Counted from the first letter of the stretch, positions 1 through 9,079 are shown. The stretch is DNA of 64,000 nt from Roseiarcus sp963794155 (GCA_963794155.1 CAWCCX010000016.1:248001-312000), one strand, 5' to 3'. Notes: generated from the letters alone by a model not told the origin. Numbers and translations are program-made.

Positions 1-377
1 TGCTCGGTCAATTCGACCGCAGCGTTGGCAAGATCGCAGCCGCGCTCGTCCTCGGCGATAAATTTCGCCGCCTTCTCGACGAAACCGTAAAGCTGGCCGG
101 CCGGATCGTTCGGGCTTTCGGCTTCTATCTCGGCCCAAACCTCGTCGGATTTCTTTCCTTTGTAGTTCAGGTATTCGAGAATCAAGTCGTCCTTCGAGCC
201 GAAGTGACGATAGAGGGTCATTTTGTTGGTGCCTGCGGCCTCGGCGATGGCGTCGACGCCGACCCCGCGAATGCCATGACGATGGAACAGATCCTCCGCG
301 GAAGCGACGATGCGCTCGCGCGGTCGCTGTACGCGAGCGTGCGCGCCTGGCTCCTGTTGTGAATTTTCTTTCGCCAT
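1..377 (-). CDS. TetR/AcrR-family transcriptional regulator (partial, C-terminus beyond window edge)
   Basis: The reading frame opens at an ATG at 375-377 and runs off the left edge, giving about 125 residues. Residues about 15-65 form a typical TetR helix-turn-helix, including the stretch GVDAIAEAAGTNKMTLYRHF followed by SKDDL. The remaining part is the start of the ligand-binding helical domain. It is divergently transcribed from a small gene and an RND efflux remnant, the usual setting for a repressor of a multidrug efflux operon. The intergenic region contains two palindromes suited to TetR dimers. That it represses the neighbouring efflux genes is inference from layout; its ligand cannot be told. 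Confidence 0.9.
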   Translation of the reverse strand, partial: MAKENSQQEPGAHARVQRPRERIVASAEDLFHRHGIRGVGVDAIAEAAGTNKMTLYRHFGSKDDLILEYLNYKGKKSDEVWAEIEAESPNDPAGQLYGFVEKAAKFIAEDERGCDLANAAVELTE

Positions 378-395
378 GGGCCTTGACCGGAATGT

Positions 396-407
396 TACCG
401 ATCGGTA
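396..407. promoter_or_regulatory. Perfect 12-bp palindrome, candidate TetR operator
   Basis: The sequence TACCGATCGGTA is its own reverse complement. It lies 19 bp upstream of the divergent tetR start codon, where a TetR-family dimer would be expected to bind and autoregulate. The operator role is inferred. Confidence 0.5.
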
Positions 408-416
408 TCTAGTGAT

Positions 417-432
417 GTTACTAGGGAGTAAC
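417..432. promoter_or_regulatory. Second inverted repeat, candidate operator for the efflux side
   Basis: The arms GTTACT and AGTAAC are separated by AGGG. It lies 10 bp from the palindrome at 396-407 and between the two divergent genes. Two closely spaced dyads in a 130-bp divergent promoter suggest repressor binding to both transcription units, but this is inferred from position and symmetry only. Confidence 0.4.
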
Positions 433-509
433 ACCCCCCGGCTAGGGAAGTCAACATCTGTATCGTCGGAGGGGCGTCCGATCCTGATCGCGCAATGAAA
501 GGAAGCGCC

Positions 510-803
510 ATGTCGCTTAACTACCGTCCGACGATTGACGAACTCTTGGCGGATTCGTCGATCCGGACAGTCATGCGCGCCGACCATGTCGAGCCGCACG
601 CGCTGAGGTCGCTGCTGCATGGCGTCGCCGGCCGAATCCGTGGCGCCGCGGGTCCTGAGCGCGCTTCGCAGCGCCCAGCCGTCGTTTTCGTGGGCTCGCC
701 CAATGACCGGCGGACGGCGTTCCGCGGCGGGAATGAGCCCTCCGCCGGCCGCCTGCGGGCGCGCGTTGGCGGCTCCGGTTGCGGATCAGCGGTTTGCTGC
801 TAG
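510..803 (+). CDS. Small protein of unknown function, possibly degenerate at the C-terminus
   Basis: The ATG at 510 is preceded by a good ribosome-binding site (AAAGGAAG at 498-505), better than the in-frame ATG at 495. The first 40 or so residues (begins MSLNYRPTIDELLAD) read like a normal soluble alpha-helical protein. I have an impression, not checkable here, that similar short proteins occur in other Hyphomicrobiales. After about residue 45 the composition turns Arg/Gly-rich and looks like out-of-frame sequence, so the original protein may have been shorter or may have suffered a shift. It sits between tetR and the permease remnant in the efflux direction. No function is assigned. Confidence 0.45.
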   Translation: MSLNYRPTIDELLADSSIRTVMRADHVEPHALRSLLHGVAGRIRGAAGPERASQRPAVVFVGSPNDRRTAFRGGNEPSAGRLRARVGGSGCGSAVCC

Positions 804-827
804 CGCTTCGCCAGTGAAGATGCGCTG

Positions 828-1787
828 ATGGTCGGCTTCTTCATCCAGCGTCCGATCTTCGCCTCGGCTATCGCCGCGATCCTTGTGCTCGCCGGCGCCA
901 TTTGCTTTTTTCTGCTGCCGGTGTCTCAGTTCCCAGAAATCACGCCGCCGCAGGTCGTCGTCAGCGCCAACTATCCAGGCGCGAGCGCGCAAGTCGTCGC
1001 CGATACCGTCATGACGCCGCTCGAGCAACAGATCAACGGCGTCGAGGGCATGACCTACATGTCGTCGGCGAGTTCGAACGACGGCTCCTCGACCATCACC
1101 GTCACCTTCAACGTCGGCTATCCGCTCAACATCGCCGCGGTCGACGTGCAGAACCGGGTGTCGCAAGCCGCGTCGTCCTTGCCGGCGATCGTCAATCAGG
1201 GCGGCGTGACGATAAAGAAGCAGAACCCGAACTTCGTCCTCATCGTCAACCTGACCTCGCCTGACCGTTCGGTCGACTCGGTGACGCTGTCCAACTACGC
1301 CTATTTGCAGATCGTCGATCAGTTGAAGCGCCTGCCGGGCGTCGGGGACGTCCAGATTTTTGGCGAGCGGCGCTATTCGATGCGGGTCTGGCTCGATCCC
1401 GACAAACTCGCCAATCTCGGCGTTACCGCGGTCGACGTACAGAACGCCATCGCCGAGCAGAACGTTCAGGTCGCGGCCGGCAAGATCGGCCAGTCGCCCG
1501 CGCCGCCCGGCACGCCCTTCGAGCTGCAGGTCAACGCCGCCGGGCGGCTCAGCGATCCGAGCGAATTCTCCAACATCATCGTCCGCGCCGATCCCGCGAG
1601 CGGCGCCGTGGTCCGGCTGCGCGACATCGCTCGCGTCGAGCTTGGCGTGCTGCAATATTCCTCGTCCGCCTTTTTCGGCAAGGATCCAACCGTCGTCCTC
1701 GCCATCTTCCAGATGCCGGGCTCAAACGCGCTCGACCTGCAGCGGCGAGTGAAAGAGCGGATGGATGACCGTGTCGGGCTACATTGA
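828..1787 (+). pseudogene. RND (HAE1-type) efflux permease, N-terminal third only
   Basis: The frame starts like an AcrB/MexB inner-membrane pump: an MVGFFIQRPIFASAI opening, the first transmembrane helix, then porter-domain sequence with PGASAQVV, the inter-protomer region and the first periplasmic subdomains. Family members have about 1,040 residues; this one stops at 319. Similarity continues to about residue 308 (near 1757), after which the frame enters the neighbouring membrane-fusion protein sequence and stops. It therefore lacks the proton-relay helices and cannot pump. The break is a clean join to another efflux gene, so a deletion or rearrangement removed the rest. Confidence 0.85.
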
Positions 1788-2683
1788 CGCCCAGCCCGCA
1801 ACCGACGGCGCCGACGTCAAGAGCGGCGATCTGCTCTACCAGATCGACCCGCGCGACCTTCGGGCGGCGCTCGATCAGGCGAACGCGCAGGCGCAGCGCG
1901 ACCAAGCCTCGCTCGAATATGCGCAGGCCAATTTCGGCCGCGGCGAGGAATTGGTGAAAAGCGGCTTCGTCACCAAGGACGCCTACGACCAGCGTGCGAG
2001 CGCGATGCATCAGGCCGAGGCGGCGCTGGTGCTCGACCGCGCCGCGATCGAGGCGGCGATGCTCAATCTGGGTTACACGGAGATCCGCGCCCCTTTCGCC
2101 GGCAGGCTTGGGCGCAATCAGGCGGCGAAAGGCGCGCTCGTCGGCCCGGCGAGCGGAGCGCTCAACACGCTCGTTGAGCTTGATCCGATCTACGTCATCT
2201 TCAACCCGAGCGAATCGGATCTCGCCGAGATTGCTGCAGCGCGCCGCCGGCAAGGTCGAGGCGGAGATTTCGCTCGCGGGCAAAGCCGACGCGGTGCGCA
2301 GGGGCGAACTGACCTTCCTCGACAACGTCGTCGATAAGGCGACCGGCACGATCGCCGCGCGCGTCACGATCGCCAATTCCGACTTCAGCCTTTTGCCTGG
2401 TCAGTACGTGCGCGTGCGGCTCCACATCCGGGACGAGCCGGATGCGCTGATGGCGCCGCAGACGGCGCTCGGCTCGAACCAGATGGGCAAATTCGTCTAT
2501 GTCGTCGGGGCCGGCGACAAAGCGGAATTGCGCCTCCTCACCCTCGGACCGGCCGACGGCGAGCTCGTCAGCGTCGTCAAAGGCTTGAGCGAAGACGATC
2601 GCATTATCGTCGGCAATTTGCAGAAGATCGGTCCGGGCTCGCCCGTGCAGGCCAAGCCATTGAAAGACCCTGCGAAGCCGTGA
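1765..2683 (+). pseudogene. RND membrane-fusion protein (HlyD/AcrA family), lacking N-terminus and frameshifted
   Basis: From about 1765 the frame encodes the lipoyl/hairpin part of an AcrA-like periplasmic adaptor: SGYIDAQPATDGADVKSGDL, the alpha-helical hairpin, and EIRAPFAGRLGRN. The signal peptide and first beta segment are absent. At about 2232 the continuation (GELTFLDNVVDKATGTIAAR, then the C-terminal membrane-proximal domain to 2683) is in a different frame, consistent with a net one-base change. The part after the shift ends normally. With the permease fragment it forms a dead efflux operon remnant. An assembly indel could explain the internal frameshift but not the missing N-terminus. 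Confidence 0.8.
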
Positions 2684-2708
2684 CCCAGCCGCCCCTCTCC
2701 TGCGCCGC

Positions 2709-4019
2709 TCACGCGATTTTGTAGGAATTCTCGATCGCATTGCCGAGGATCGACAGCCCGAGGTCAATCTCATCGTCGCTGACCGTCAACGGCGGCGCGA
2801 TGCGGAAAACGCCTCCCATGCCGGGCAACTGCACAACGTTCATGCTGAGGCCGAGCTTCATGCATTCCCGGGTAATGCGGACCCCGAATTCGCCATCGGC
2901 GGCGCGGCTCTGACGGTCTTTCACGATCTCCATGCCGAGCAACAGCCCGCGGCCACGCACATCGCCGATGCACTCGTAGCGCTGCTGCAACGCGCAAAGG
3001 CCATCGGAAAGGCGTTTGCCGGCAACCTGCGCCCGCTCGACGAGATGATCGCGCTCAACGACCTCCAGCACCTTCAGGCCGACAGCGGCTGGCAGCGGGT
3101 CGGACACATGCGTCGTATAGAAGAGATAGCCGAGTTCGTGCGCCTTCTCTTCGATCGCAGCCGAGGTGATGACCGCCGACAGAGGTAAGCCGGCGCCGAG
3201 CGTCTTCGATAGCGTCAGTATATCGGGCGTGACCCCGTCGCGCTCGAAAGCGAACATCGCGCCGGTGCGCCCGACGCCTGTTTGCGCTTCGTCGAGTATG
3301 AGAAGCATGCCGCGTTCCTCGCATTTCTGCTTCAGGGCGGCGAGATAGCCGAGGGGCAGGTCGATAACGCCGCCGGAGCTCAGGATCGGTTCGGCAATGA
3401 AGGCGGCAAGGCTGCCGCTCGACTGGCGGTCGATCAGATCGAAGGCGTAGTCGAGCTCGCCCTTCCAGTCATACTCGCCGTTCGTCTCGAAGCGTGGACG
3501 GAAAGGGAACGGCGCCGGAATCGCGAAGGATCCAACGGCCGCCGGACCGACGCCGCGGCGGCCGGCGCTGTAGGTCGCGGAGGCGGCGGCGCCGGTCATG
3601 CCATGCCAGGACTGGGCGAAGCCGATGACTTCATATCTGCCGGTGACAAGCTTCGCCATGCGGATTGCGGCTTCGTTCGATTCCGCGCCGGTCGAGAGCA
3701 GCAATACGCGGTCGAGACCGTCAGGCGTCTTGTCCGCGAGCGCGGTCGCGAGGTCGACAACGGGTCGCGAGATCATGCCGCTGAAGAGATGATCGAGTTG
3801 ATGGATCGAGTTCGTCACGACTTCGACGATATCGGGATGCGAATGGCCAAGGATGGCGCTCATTTGGCCGGAGGTGAAATCGAGGATCGCTCGATCGTCG
3901 GCGTCATAAACAAAGCTGCCGGCTGCACGTTCGATGATAAGCGGCTCGAAGCTGCCGCCATAGCGGATCAGATGGTCGCGCGCATTCCGCCAGAATTGGG
4001 GTTCAGCATTTTTGGACAT
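2709..4019 (-). CDS. dgdA: Class III aminotransferase, 2,2-dialkylglycine decarboxylase-like
   Basis: This 436-residue PLP enzyme matches the length of 2,2-dialkylglycine decarboxylase (about 433), which decarboxylates and transaminates dialkylglycines in the cytosol. Visible features are the substrate-side GHSHPDIV, the cofactor-binding STGAESNEAA and SWHGMTGAAA, the DEAQTGVGRTG stretch with the pyridine-contacting Asp, and the Schiff-base lysine in LSKTLGAGLP. I chose the ATG at 4017-4019 because the enzyme family begins about there and a GGAG lies upstream; the frame stays open to 4217. It is divergent from the UPF0261 gene, with about 130 bp between starts. Other class III aminotransferases cannot be fully excluded. 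Confidence 0.75.
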   Translation of the reverse strand: MSKNAEPQFWRNARDHLIRYGGSFEPLIIERAAGSFVYDADDRAILDFTSGQMSAILGHSHPDIVEVVTNSIHQLDHLFSGMISRPVVDLATALADKTPDGLDRVLLLSTGAESNEAAIRMAKLVTGRYEVIGFAQSWHGMTGAAASATYSAGRRGVGPAAVGSFAIPAPFPFRPRFETNGEYDWKGELDYAFDLIDRQSSGSLAAFIAEPILSSGGVIDLPLGYLAALKQKCEERGMLLILDEAQTGVGRTGAMFAFERDGVTPDILTLSKTLGAGLPLSAVITSAAIEEKAHELGYLFYTTHVSDPLPAAVGLKVLEVVERDHLVERAQVAGKRLSDGLCALQQRYECIGDVRGRGLLLGMEIVKDRQSRAADGEFGVRITRECMKLGLSMNVVQLPGMGGVFRIAPPLTVSDDEIDLGLSILGNAIENSYKIA

Positions 4020-4149
4020 GCGCTCGCGCTCCGGGACTTCAGGCGGAATTCCCCTATAGTCGTTGTCACGTTCGCGAGTTTTGCTTGTCAATGGGAAAAC
4101 GCGTTCAAGACGGCCGCGCCGACCGGCAAATCGGGAGGATCTCGAACAG

Positions 4150-5364
4150 ATGACAAAGAAAGTTGTCGCCATCATTGGCACGCTCGACTCCAAGGGCGCC
4201 GAATACGCCTTCCTCAAACAGCAGATCGAAAATCAGGGCGTTGGCGCGCTCGTCATCGACGTCGGCGTGTTCGGCGCCCCGCCCTTCCCGCCGGACATCG
4301 CGGCGAACGACGTGGCCAAAGCCGCAGGCGCCGACCTGGCGGCGCTCGCCGCCGCGCAGGATCGCGGCAAGGCCGTCGAAGCGATGGCCAAGGGCGCGGC
4401 CGTCATACTCAAGCGCCTCTACGACGAGGGCAAGGTGCATGGCGCGATCGCGATGGGCGGCGGCGGCGGCACGACGCTGGGTTCGATCGCCATGCAGGCG
4501 CTGCCGGTCGGCGTGCCGAAGCTCATTCTCTCGACCATGGCGTCGGGCGACACCCGCGCTTATGTCGGGGTGAAAGACATTGCGATGATGCCCTCGGTCG
4601 TCGATGTCGCCGGCGTCAATCGCCTATCCTCGAGGATCATCGCCAATGCCGCCGGCGCGATCGCCGGCATGGTCAAGGTCGATCATCCGGAGTCCGCGTC
4701 GGCCAGGCCGATGATCGCGGCGACCATGTTCGGAGTGACGACGCAAGGCGTGACCAAAGCCCGCGAGGTGCTTGAGAAATCCGGATACGAGGTTCTGGTC
4801 TTTCACGCCGTCGGCAGCGGCGGCCGGACGATGGAAGACCTCATCCGTGCGGGCTTCATCGCCGGCGTACTCGACCTGACGACCACGGAGCTTGCGGACG
4901 AGCTCATCGGCGGCGTTCTGACCGCGGGGCCAAACCGCCTCGAGGCCGCCGGAGAAAAGGGCGTCCCCCAGGTCGTCTCGGTCGGGGCGCTGGATATGGT
5001 GAATTTCGGCGCGCGCGACACCGTTCCGGCGAAATATTCCGGCCGGACCTTCTATCAGCACAACCCGCTCGTGACGCTCATGCGCACGACGCCGGCCGAG
5101 AATGCGGAACTTGGGCGCATCATCGCCGCAAAACTCAACCTCGCCAAAGGGCCGACTATCCTTATGATTCCGAAGAAGGGCGTTTCGGCGATCGACGTCG
5201 AGGGCAAGCCCTTCCACGACGCCGCCGCAGACGACGCCCTTTTTGCGGCGCTCCGATCGCATGTCTCGCCCAATGTGGTCATTGTCGAGATGGACGCGGA
5301 CATCAACAGCGACGCCTTCGCGACTGAAGCGGCTAACCGGCTTCTCGCCCTGGTCAAAAAGTGA
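4150..5364 (+). CDS. UPF0261 / Tm-1-like ATP-binding domain protein
   Basis: The protein has 404 residues and starts at the ATG preceded by GGGAGGAT (4134-4141). It carries the Tm-1-like fold seen in UPF0261: an N-terminal nucleotide-binding IIGTLDSKGAEY and a glycine-rich AMGGGGGTT loop around residue 100, then a second Rossmann-like half with HAVGSGGRTMEDL. In plants the same domain forms the N-terminal half of the Tm-1 resistance protein, whose C-terminal half is a TIM barrel; bacteria usually encode the two as neighbouring genes. Here the TIM-barrel partner is 13 kb away, at 18525. The biochemical activity of the bacterial pair is not firmly known. Confidence 0.8.
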   Translation: MTKKVVAIIGTLDSKGAEYAFLKQQIENQGVGALVIDVGVFGAPPFPPDIAANDVAKAAGADLAALAAAQDRGKAVEAMAKGAAVILKRLYDEGKVHGAIAMGGGGGTTLGSIAMQALPVGVPKLILSTMASGDTRAYVGVKDIAMMPSVVDVAGVNRLSSRIIANAAGAIAGMVKVDHPESASARPMIAATMFGVTTQGVTKAREVLEKSGYEVLVFHAVGSGGRTMEDLIRAGFIAGVLDLTTTELADELIGGVLTAGPNRLEAAGEKGVPQVVSVGALDMVNFGARDTVPAKYSGRTFYQHNPLVTLMRTTPAENAELGRIIAAKLNLAKGPTILMIPKKGVSAIDVEGKPFHDAAADDALFAALRSHVSPNVVIVEMDADINSDAFATEAANRLLALVKK

Positions 5365-5590
5365 TTCATCTATGCCATCGAAAGGGACTGCGGTCGTTTG
5401 CCTGCCGATAAGAGGGACGCCCTCGGGTCAAAACCCAATGACGGGTTGTTACTCGGACCGGACCGTCTTGAATTGGTAGAGTAGGAGTGTGGCGCGGTGG
5501 CGTTAGGTTGAGCATATCGGTTTGCCGCCCCTTTCGTCTGGCGGTGCCTTAGTGGCTCGACCATGGCTCCGTTTCCACACCCCCCTCATC

Positions 5591-5623
5591 GAACCGGACG
5601 TGCAGATTTCCCGCATCCGGCTC
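5591..5623 (-). ncRNA. Group II intron domain V (catalytic hairpin)
   Basis: On the minus strand this 33-nt hairpin starts GAGCCGGATGCGGG and closes with TCCGGTTC. The lower stem GAGCCGGA pairs with TCCGGTTC, a two-nucleotide bulge follows, and the upper stem GCGG pairs with CTGC around a short loop. The AGC triad sits in the lower stem. This is the most conserved part of group II ribozymes and fixes the element's identity and strand. Confidence 0.85.
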
Positions 5624-5635
5624 TCGGACAAGACC

Positions 5636-6967
5636 TCACGCCTTCGTCCACGGCACGTCGTGCCCAAGGCGGCTCAGGCGTACGAGCCCGAAGTGCCCGT
5701 AGAGGTGCGAGAGTGGATAGCTCCCGCCCCCTCGTCGCCTGACCTTGTGCTTGGAGCGCAACCACCGGCGCAACCGCACCGCTGTGTAAGCGTCGAGCGC
5801 CCGATACGCCTTGTTGATGGTTCCTACTTGGAAGTAGTTCGCCCATCCGCGCAACGTGCGGTTCACTTTGCCCACCAGCGTTGTGGTCTCTTGCCATGTT
5901 CCCGCTCGGTCGGTCAGCGCGTGGACTTTCTCGACCACGCGCTCAATGCTTTTCTTTGACGGCCGGTAGCCGATACGGGCCTCGCCGGTCCTTGCCGAAA
6001 ACATTCGCCCGAACGTGTATCCCAGGAAATCGAACTCTCCTCCCGGCACTGTGCAGATCCGTGTCTTCTCCTCGTTCACCGTGAGCTTCAGCTTGCCCAT
6101 GATCTCGCGCAGGCTGTGCAAGGCCGCTTCGGCCTTGCCCCTTCTGCACAGGATCACGAGGTCGTCGGCGTAGGTCACGAGCCGCGCGCCGAGGCTTCGC
6201 TCGAGCCCGAACATCTTCCATCCCAGCACAAACCGGCGCATGTAAATATTGGCCAGCAGGGGTGAGATGGGCGAGCCCTGCGGAATGCCGCGCCGCGTGT
6301 CCCGCGCCTCGGTCGTGCGTGTCTTCCGACCCCGATCATCGGTTTCTTCCACGGGACAATCCAGCCACATCCTGATCAGATGCAGCATGCGCCGATCAAC
6401 GATCCGGCGCGCTACCGACTTCAAAAGCTCGGTATGGGGAATGCTCCCGAAGTAGTCCGCGAGGTCGGCGTCCACCACTTCCGGATGGCCGCGAAACAGC
6501 AGCTCTCCCGCCGCGACCACCGCCTGTTGGGCGTTTCGCCCGGGGCGGTAGGCGTAGAGTTCCGATGGGAGGTCGGCTTCGAAGATCGGCTCCAGCACCA
6601 GCATCGCTGCTGTCATGCAGACCCGATCCCGCAAGGTTGAGATGCCCAGCGGCCTGAGCTTGCCGTTGGCCTTCGGTATGTAAACGCGTCTGATAGGGTC
6701 CGGTCGGTAAGTCTCCTGCCTGAGCGCAAGCGCCAGTTCGCCCAGCCATCGCTCCACCCCATACGTCTCGACGGCCTCGAAGTCCTGACGGTCCACGCCC
6801 GGCGCGCCCTTGTTGGAGCGGCACTGGGCATAGGCGTGCGCCAGAGTGTCGTCGCGGCGGATCTTGTCGTAGAGGACGTAGAAGCGGTAGCCGGGTTCTG
6901 CCTTCGCTTTCGCGTGCAACGCCGTCTGCAGTTTCTGAACGCCGTCCGGAGTTGATAGGTTGCCCAA
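5636..6967 (-). CDS. ltrA: Group II intron reverse transcriptase/maturase
   Basis: The protein has 443 residues. The reverse-transcriptase fingers and palm include RRVYIPKANGKLRPLGI, the RGIPQGSPISPLLANIY block and the catalytic VTYADDLVIL. A maturase (X/GIIM) domain follows, with LVGKVNRTLRGWANYF around residue 375. I see no HNH endonuclease domain: the protein ends about 50 residues after the maturase motif. It binds the intron RNA, aids splicing and copies the intron at new sites. It lies wholly inside the intron, upstream of domain V. Confidence 0.93.
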   Translation of the reverse strand: MGNLSTPDGVQKLQTALHAKAKAEPGYRFYVLYDKIRRDDTLAHAYAQCRSNKGAPGVDRQDFEAVETYGVERWLGELALALRQETYRPDPIRRVYIPKANGKLRPLGISTLRDRVCMTAAMLVLEPIFEADLPSELYAYRPGRNAQQAVVAAGELLFRGHPEVVDADLADYFGSIPHTELLKSVARRIVDRRMLHLIRMWLDCPVEETDDRGRKTRTTEARDTRRGIPQGSPISPLLANIYMRRFVLGWKMFGLERSLGARLVTYADDLVILCRRGKAEAALHSLREIMGKLKLTVNEEKTRICTVPGGEFDFLGYTFGRMFSARTGEARIGYRPSKKSIERVVEKVHALTDRAGTWQETTTLVGKVNRTLRGWANYFQVGTINKAYRALDAYTAVRLRRWLRSKHKVRRRGGGSYPLSHLYGHFGLVRLSRLGHDVPWTKA

Positions 6968-7294
6968 TCTCCAGGTCCCTCGCTGCGTCTTGCGTCTGTC
7001 TTGAACTGAGGTCCCTTCCCTCCCCGGCGTTATCCGGCTTCAGCGGTACTACGAACCTCTCCGCGACCCCATGAGGCCCGGCCCATCCCTCGCGGGCGTC
7101 CGGTTGGTCATCCCTGACCACGCCATGGGGCTTCCCGTGTTGCGCGCGCTTTCCTTGTGTACGTGCTGCCGCCACTACCCCGGTGCAGCGACTGGGCGTC
7201 GTCTTCGCTCATCTCGCCCAGCCGTATCAGCCTTCCCCGAAAACGTCGTCGGGTCGGCCTGCACATCGTCCTTTTCGAGATCCCATGAGGCGAT

Positions 7295-7333
7295 GGTAGC
7301 GACCTGCGATTCGGGAGCATGAGGTCGCTTACC
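7295..7333 (+). ncRNA. Stem-loop upstream of the IS110 transposase, candidate bridge-RNA segment
   Basis: GGTAGCGACCT (7295-7305) pairs with AGGTCGCTTACC (7322-7333), giving an 11-pair stem with one bulged base and a 16-nt loop. It ends 19 bp before the IS110 start codon at 7353. IS110-group elements encode a structured bridge RNA in the 5' noncoding end that chooses donor and target. The position fits, but the role is inferred, and the rest of the RNA would be interrupted by the group II intron. Confidence 0.35.
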
Positions 7334-7352
7334 ACCCACTCTGGAGGCGACC

Positions 7353-7370
7353 ATGCAAAACGTAGCTGAT
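7353..7370 (+). pseudogene. IS110 transposase, 5' end separated by IS21 insertion
   Basis: The ATG at 7353 follows a strong ribosome-binding site (GGAGG at 7343-7347) and encodes MQNVAD. The same six codons after the ATG, GCAAAACGTAGCTGAT in DNA, occur again at 9952-9967, where the frame continues as DQLAPTTIRADL into the IS110 transposase. This is therefore the true start of that gene, cut off by the IS21 element. Joined, the protein would be about 387 residues. Confidence 0.75.
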
Positions 7371-7392
7371 TCCGACGGAAGCCGCCACCTTT

Positions 7393-7456
7393 AACGAGAT
7401 GATGTCGCCACTCATAACGAGATGATTGCGCCACCTGCAACGGGATGATCCCGCCA
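7393..7456 (+). repeat. Three 18-bp subterminal repeats at IS21 left end (23-bp period)
   Basis: Copies start at 7393, 7416 and 7439 and share the pattern AACGRGATGAT then two or three variable bases and CGCCA. Matching inverted copies lie at 9885-9902 and 9908-9925. The exact 23-bp spacing, about two helical turns, puts the sites on one face of the DNA. Confidence 0.8.
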
Positions 7457-7516
7457 GGGTGGGCGTCTCGCTGGCCAGATTTAAGGTCGCTTCTTTGGGC
7501 CACCAAGGGAGCACCG

Positions 7517-9068
7517 ATGCCAGCCGAGAGAGTTGCCATGCGCGATGTACGCGTGATCATTCGCCTTAAATATTTGTCTTCGCTCACGACGAGCGAGATT
7601 GCCCGGCGTCTTGGGTTGGCGCGTTCGACGGTGCGGGAGACCTTGAGCCGTTTCGAGAGTTCGGACTTGATCTGGCCGCTACCCGAGGGCCTGAGCGACG
7701 AAGGGTTGGAAGCTGCGCTTTACGCCAACCGGCGCAGTAAACGGGGTCATCGGCGCCATGCCGAACCGGACTGGCCGGCGGTTCATCGGGAGATGAAACG
7801 CAAGCACGTCACCCTGCTGATCGTCTGGGACGAGTATATTGCGCAGAACCCAGGCGGCTACAGCTATTCGCGGTTCTGCGAACTTTACCGAGCCTTCGAG
7901 ACAAAATTGTCGCCGACGATGCGCCAGACGCATGCGGCGGGCGAACGATTGTTTGTCGATTACGCCGGCGATGGCGTTCCAGTCCTGATTGATCGGCTGA
8001 CGGGCGAGATGCGCAAGGCGCAGATATTCGTCGCGGTGCTCGGCGCATCGAGCTTCACCTTTGCCTGGGCGAGCTGGACGCAGACGCTTCCCGATTGGAT
8101 CGACGCCCACGTGCATGCTTTCGCGGCGATCGGCGGCGTTCCCCATTTGCTCGTGCCGGACAATACCAGGACCGCCGTCATAAAGGCCTGCTTCTATGAC
8201 CCTCTGGTCAATCGCACCTATGCCGAAATGGCGGCCCATTACGACACCGCCATCCTGCCGGCGCGGCCGAGAAAACCTCGCGACAAGGCGAAAGTCGAAC
8301 AAGCGGTGCTGATTGTCGAGCGCTGGCTGCTCGGGCGGTTGCGTCACCGCATCTTCATCAGCCTGGCTGAGGTCAACGAAGCCATCGGCGAGTTGCTCAA
8401 GCATCTGAACGAAGAACGACCCATCCGGAGGCTCGGCGTGAACTCGCCGGCAATTGCTGGAGGCGATCGACCGTCCGGCGCTCAAGTCTCTGCCGGCCGA
8501 GCCCTATGTCTTTAGCGAATGGCGCGTCTGTCGGGTCGGCATCGATTATCACGTCGACGCCGGCTCTCACTATTACAGCGTTCCCTATCGCTTCGCCCGC
8601 GCCGAGGTGGACGTCCGGATGACCGCCAGGACGGTCGAGATTTTCCTCAAAGGCGAGCGGATCGCCGCGCATTTGCGCATCAGCGGCAATCGCAAACATA
8701 CGACGATCCCCGAACACATGCCGTCCTCCCACCGCCGCTATGCGGGCTGGACGATCGACCGCATCCGCCAGGATGCGCGCGCGATCGGACCGGCGACTGC
8801 GGCGCTCTGCGAGCAGATTCTCGAGCATAGACCGCATCCGGAACAGGGCTACCGGGCGTGTCTGGGGATCGTCCGCCTTTCCGGTCCCTATGGCGTCGGA
8901 CGCGTCGAAGCGGCGGCCGAACGCGCCATTGATATCGGCGCGCACACCTATGGCTCCGTCAAGTCCATCCTCGACAACAATCTTGATCGGCGCCCCGCGC
9001 AAAAGCGCGCCGCGGACGGAACGCCGATCCTGCATCCCAATATCCGTGGCCCGCGCTATTACAATTAG
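7517..9068 (+). pseudogene. istA: IS21 transposase IstA, frameshifted
   Basis: The ATG at 7517 has AAGGGA upstream. The first frame gives an N-terminal helix-turn-helix (TTSEIARRLGLARSTVRETL) and a DDE integrase core (FVDYAGDGVPV, PHLLVPDNTRTAV, and the catalytic Glu in KAKVEQAVLIVERW). At about 8444, after RPIRRLGV, similarity continues in another frame as RQLLEAIDRPALKSLP and on to a normal C-terminal region ending at 9068. One extra or missing base accounts for it. Joined, the protein would be about 517 residues, a usual IstA size. It is either an inactive transposase or a sequencing indel. Confidence 0.85.
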
Positions 9069-9079
9069 GAGAAGCGATC

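Larger units (their letters stand above)
5476..7264 (-). mobile_element. Group II intron with its reverse transcriptase/maturase
   Basis: The intron lies on the minus strand. Its 5' end is placed at about 7264 (GTGCAGGCC, close to the GUGYG consensus) and its 3' end at about 5476 (ending CTAC, with a possible branch-point A seven to eight bases earlier). Domain V is clear at 5591-5623. Domain VI is supported by a nine-pair outer stem between CCACACTCC (minus, about 5483-5491) and GGGGTGTGG just past domain V. The encoded maturase fills domain IV. The flanks appear to be the 5' noncoding end of an IS110 element. Exact ends are estimates within a few bases. Confidence 0.75.

Noticed and set aside
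786..1655. Long minus-strand frame opposite the RND permease remnant
   Set aside because: Arg/Asp-rich shadow of a high-GC coding strand, without domain features; the plus-strand protein is unmistakable.
3282..4775. 497-residue plus-strand frame across the aminotransferase and UPF0261 starts
   Set aside because: It overlaps two convincing genes in other frames and has shadow-like composition.
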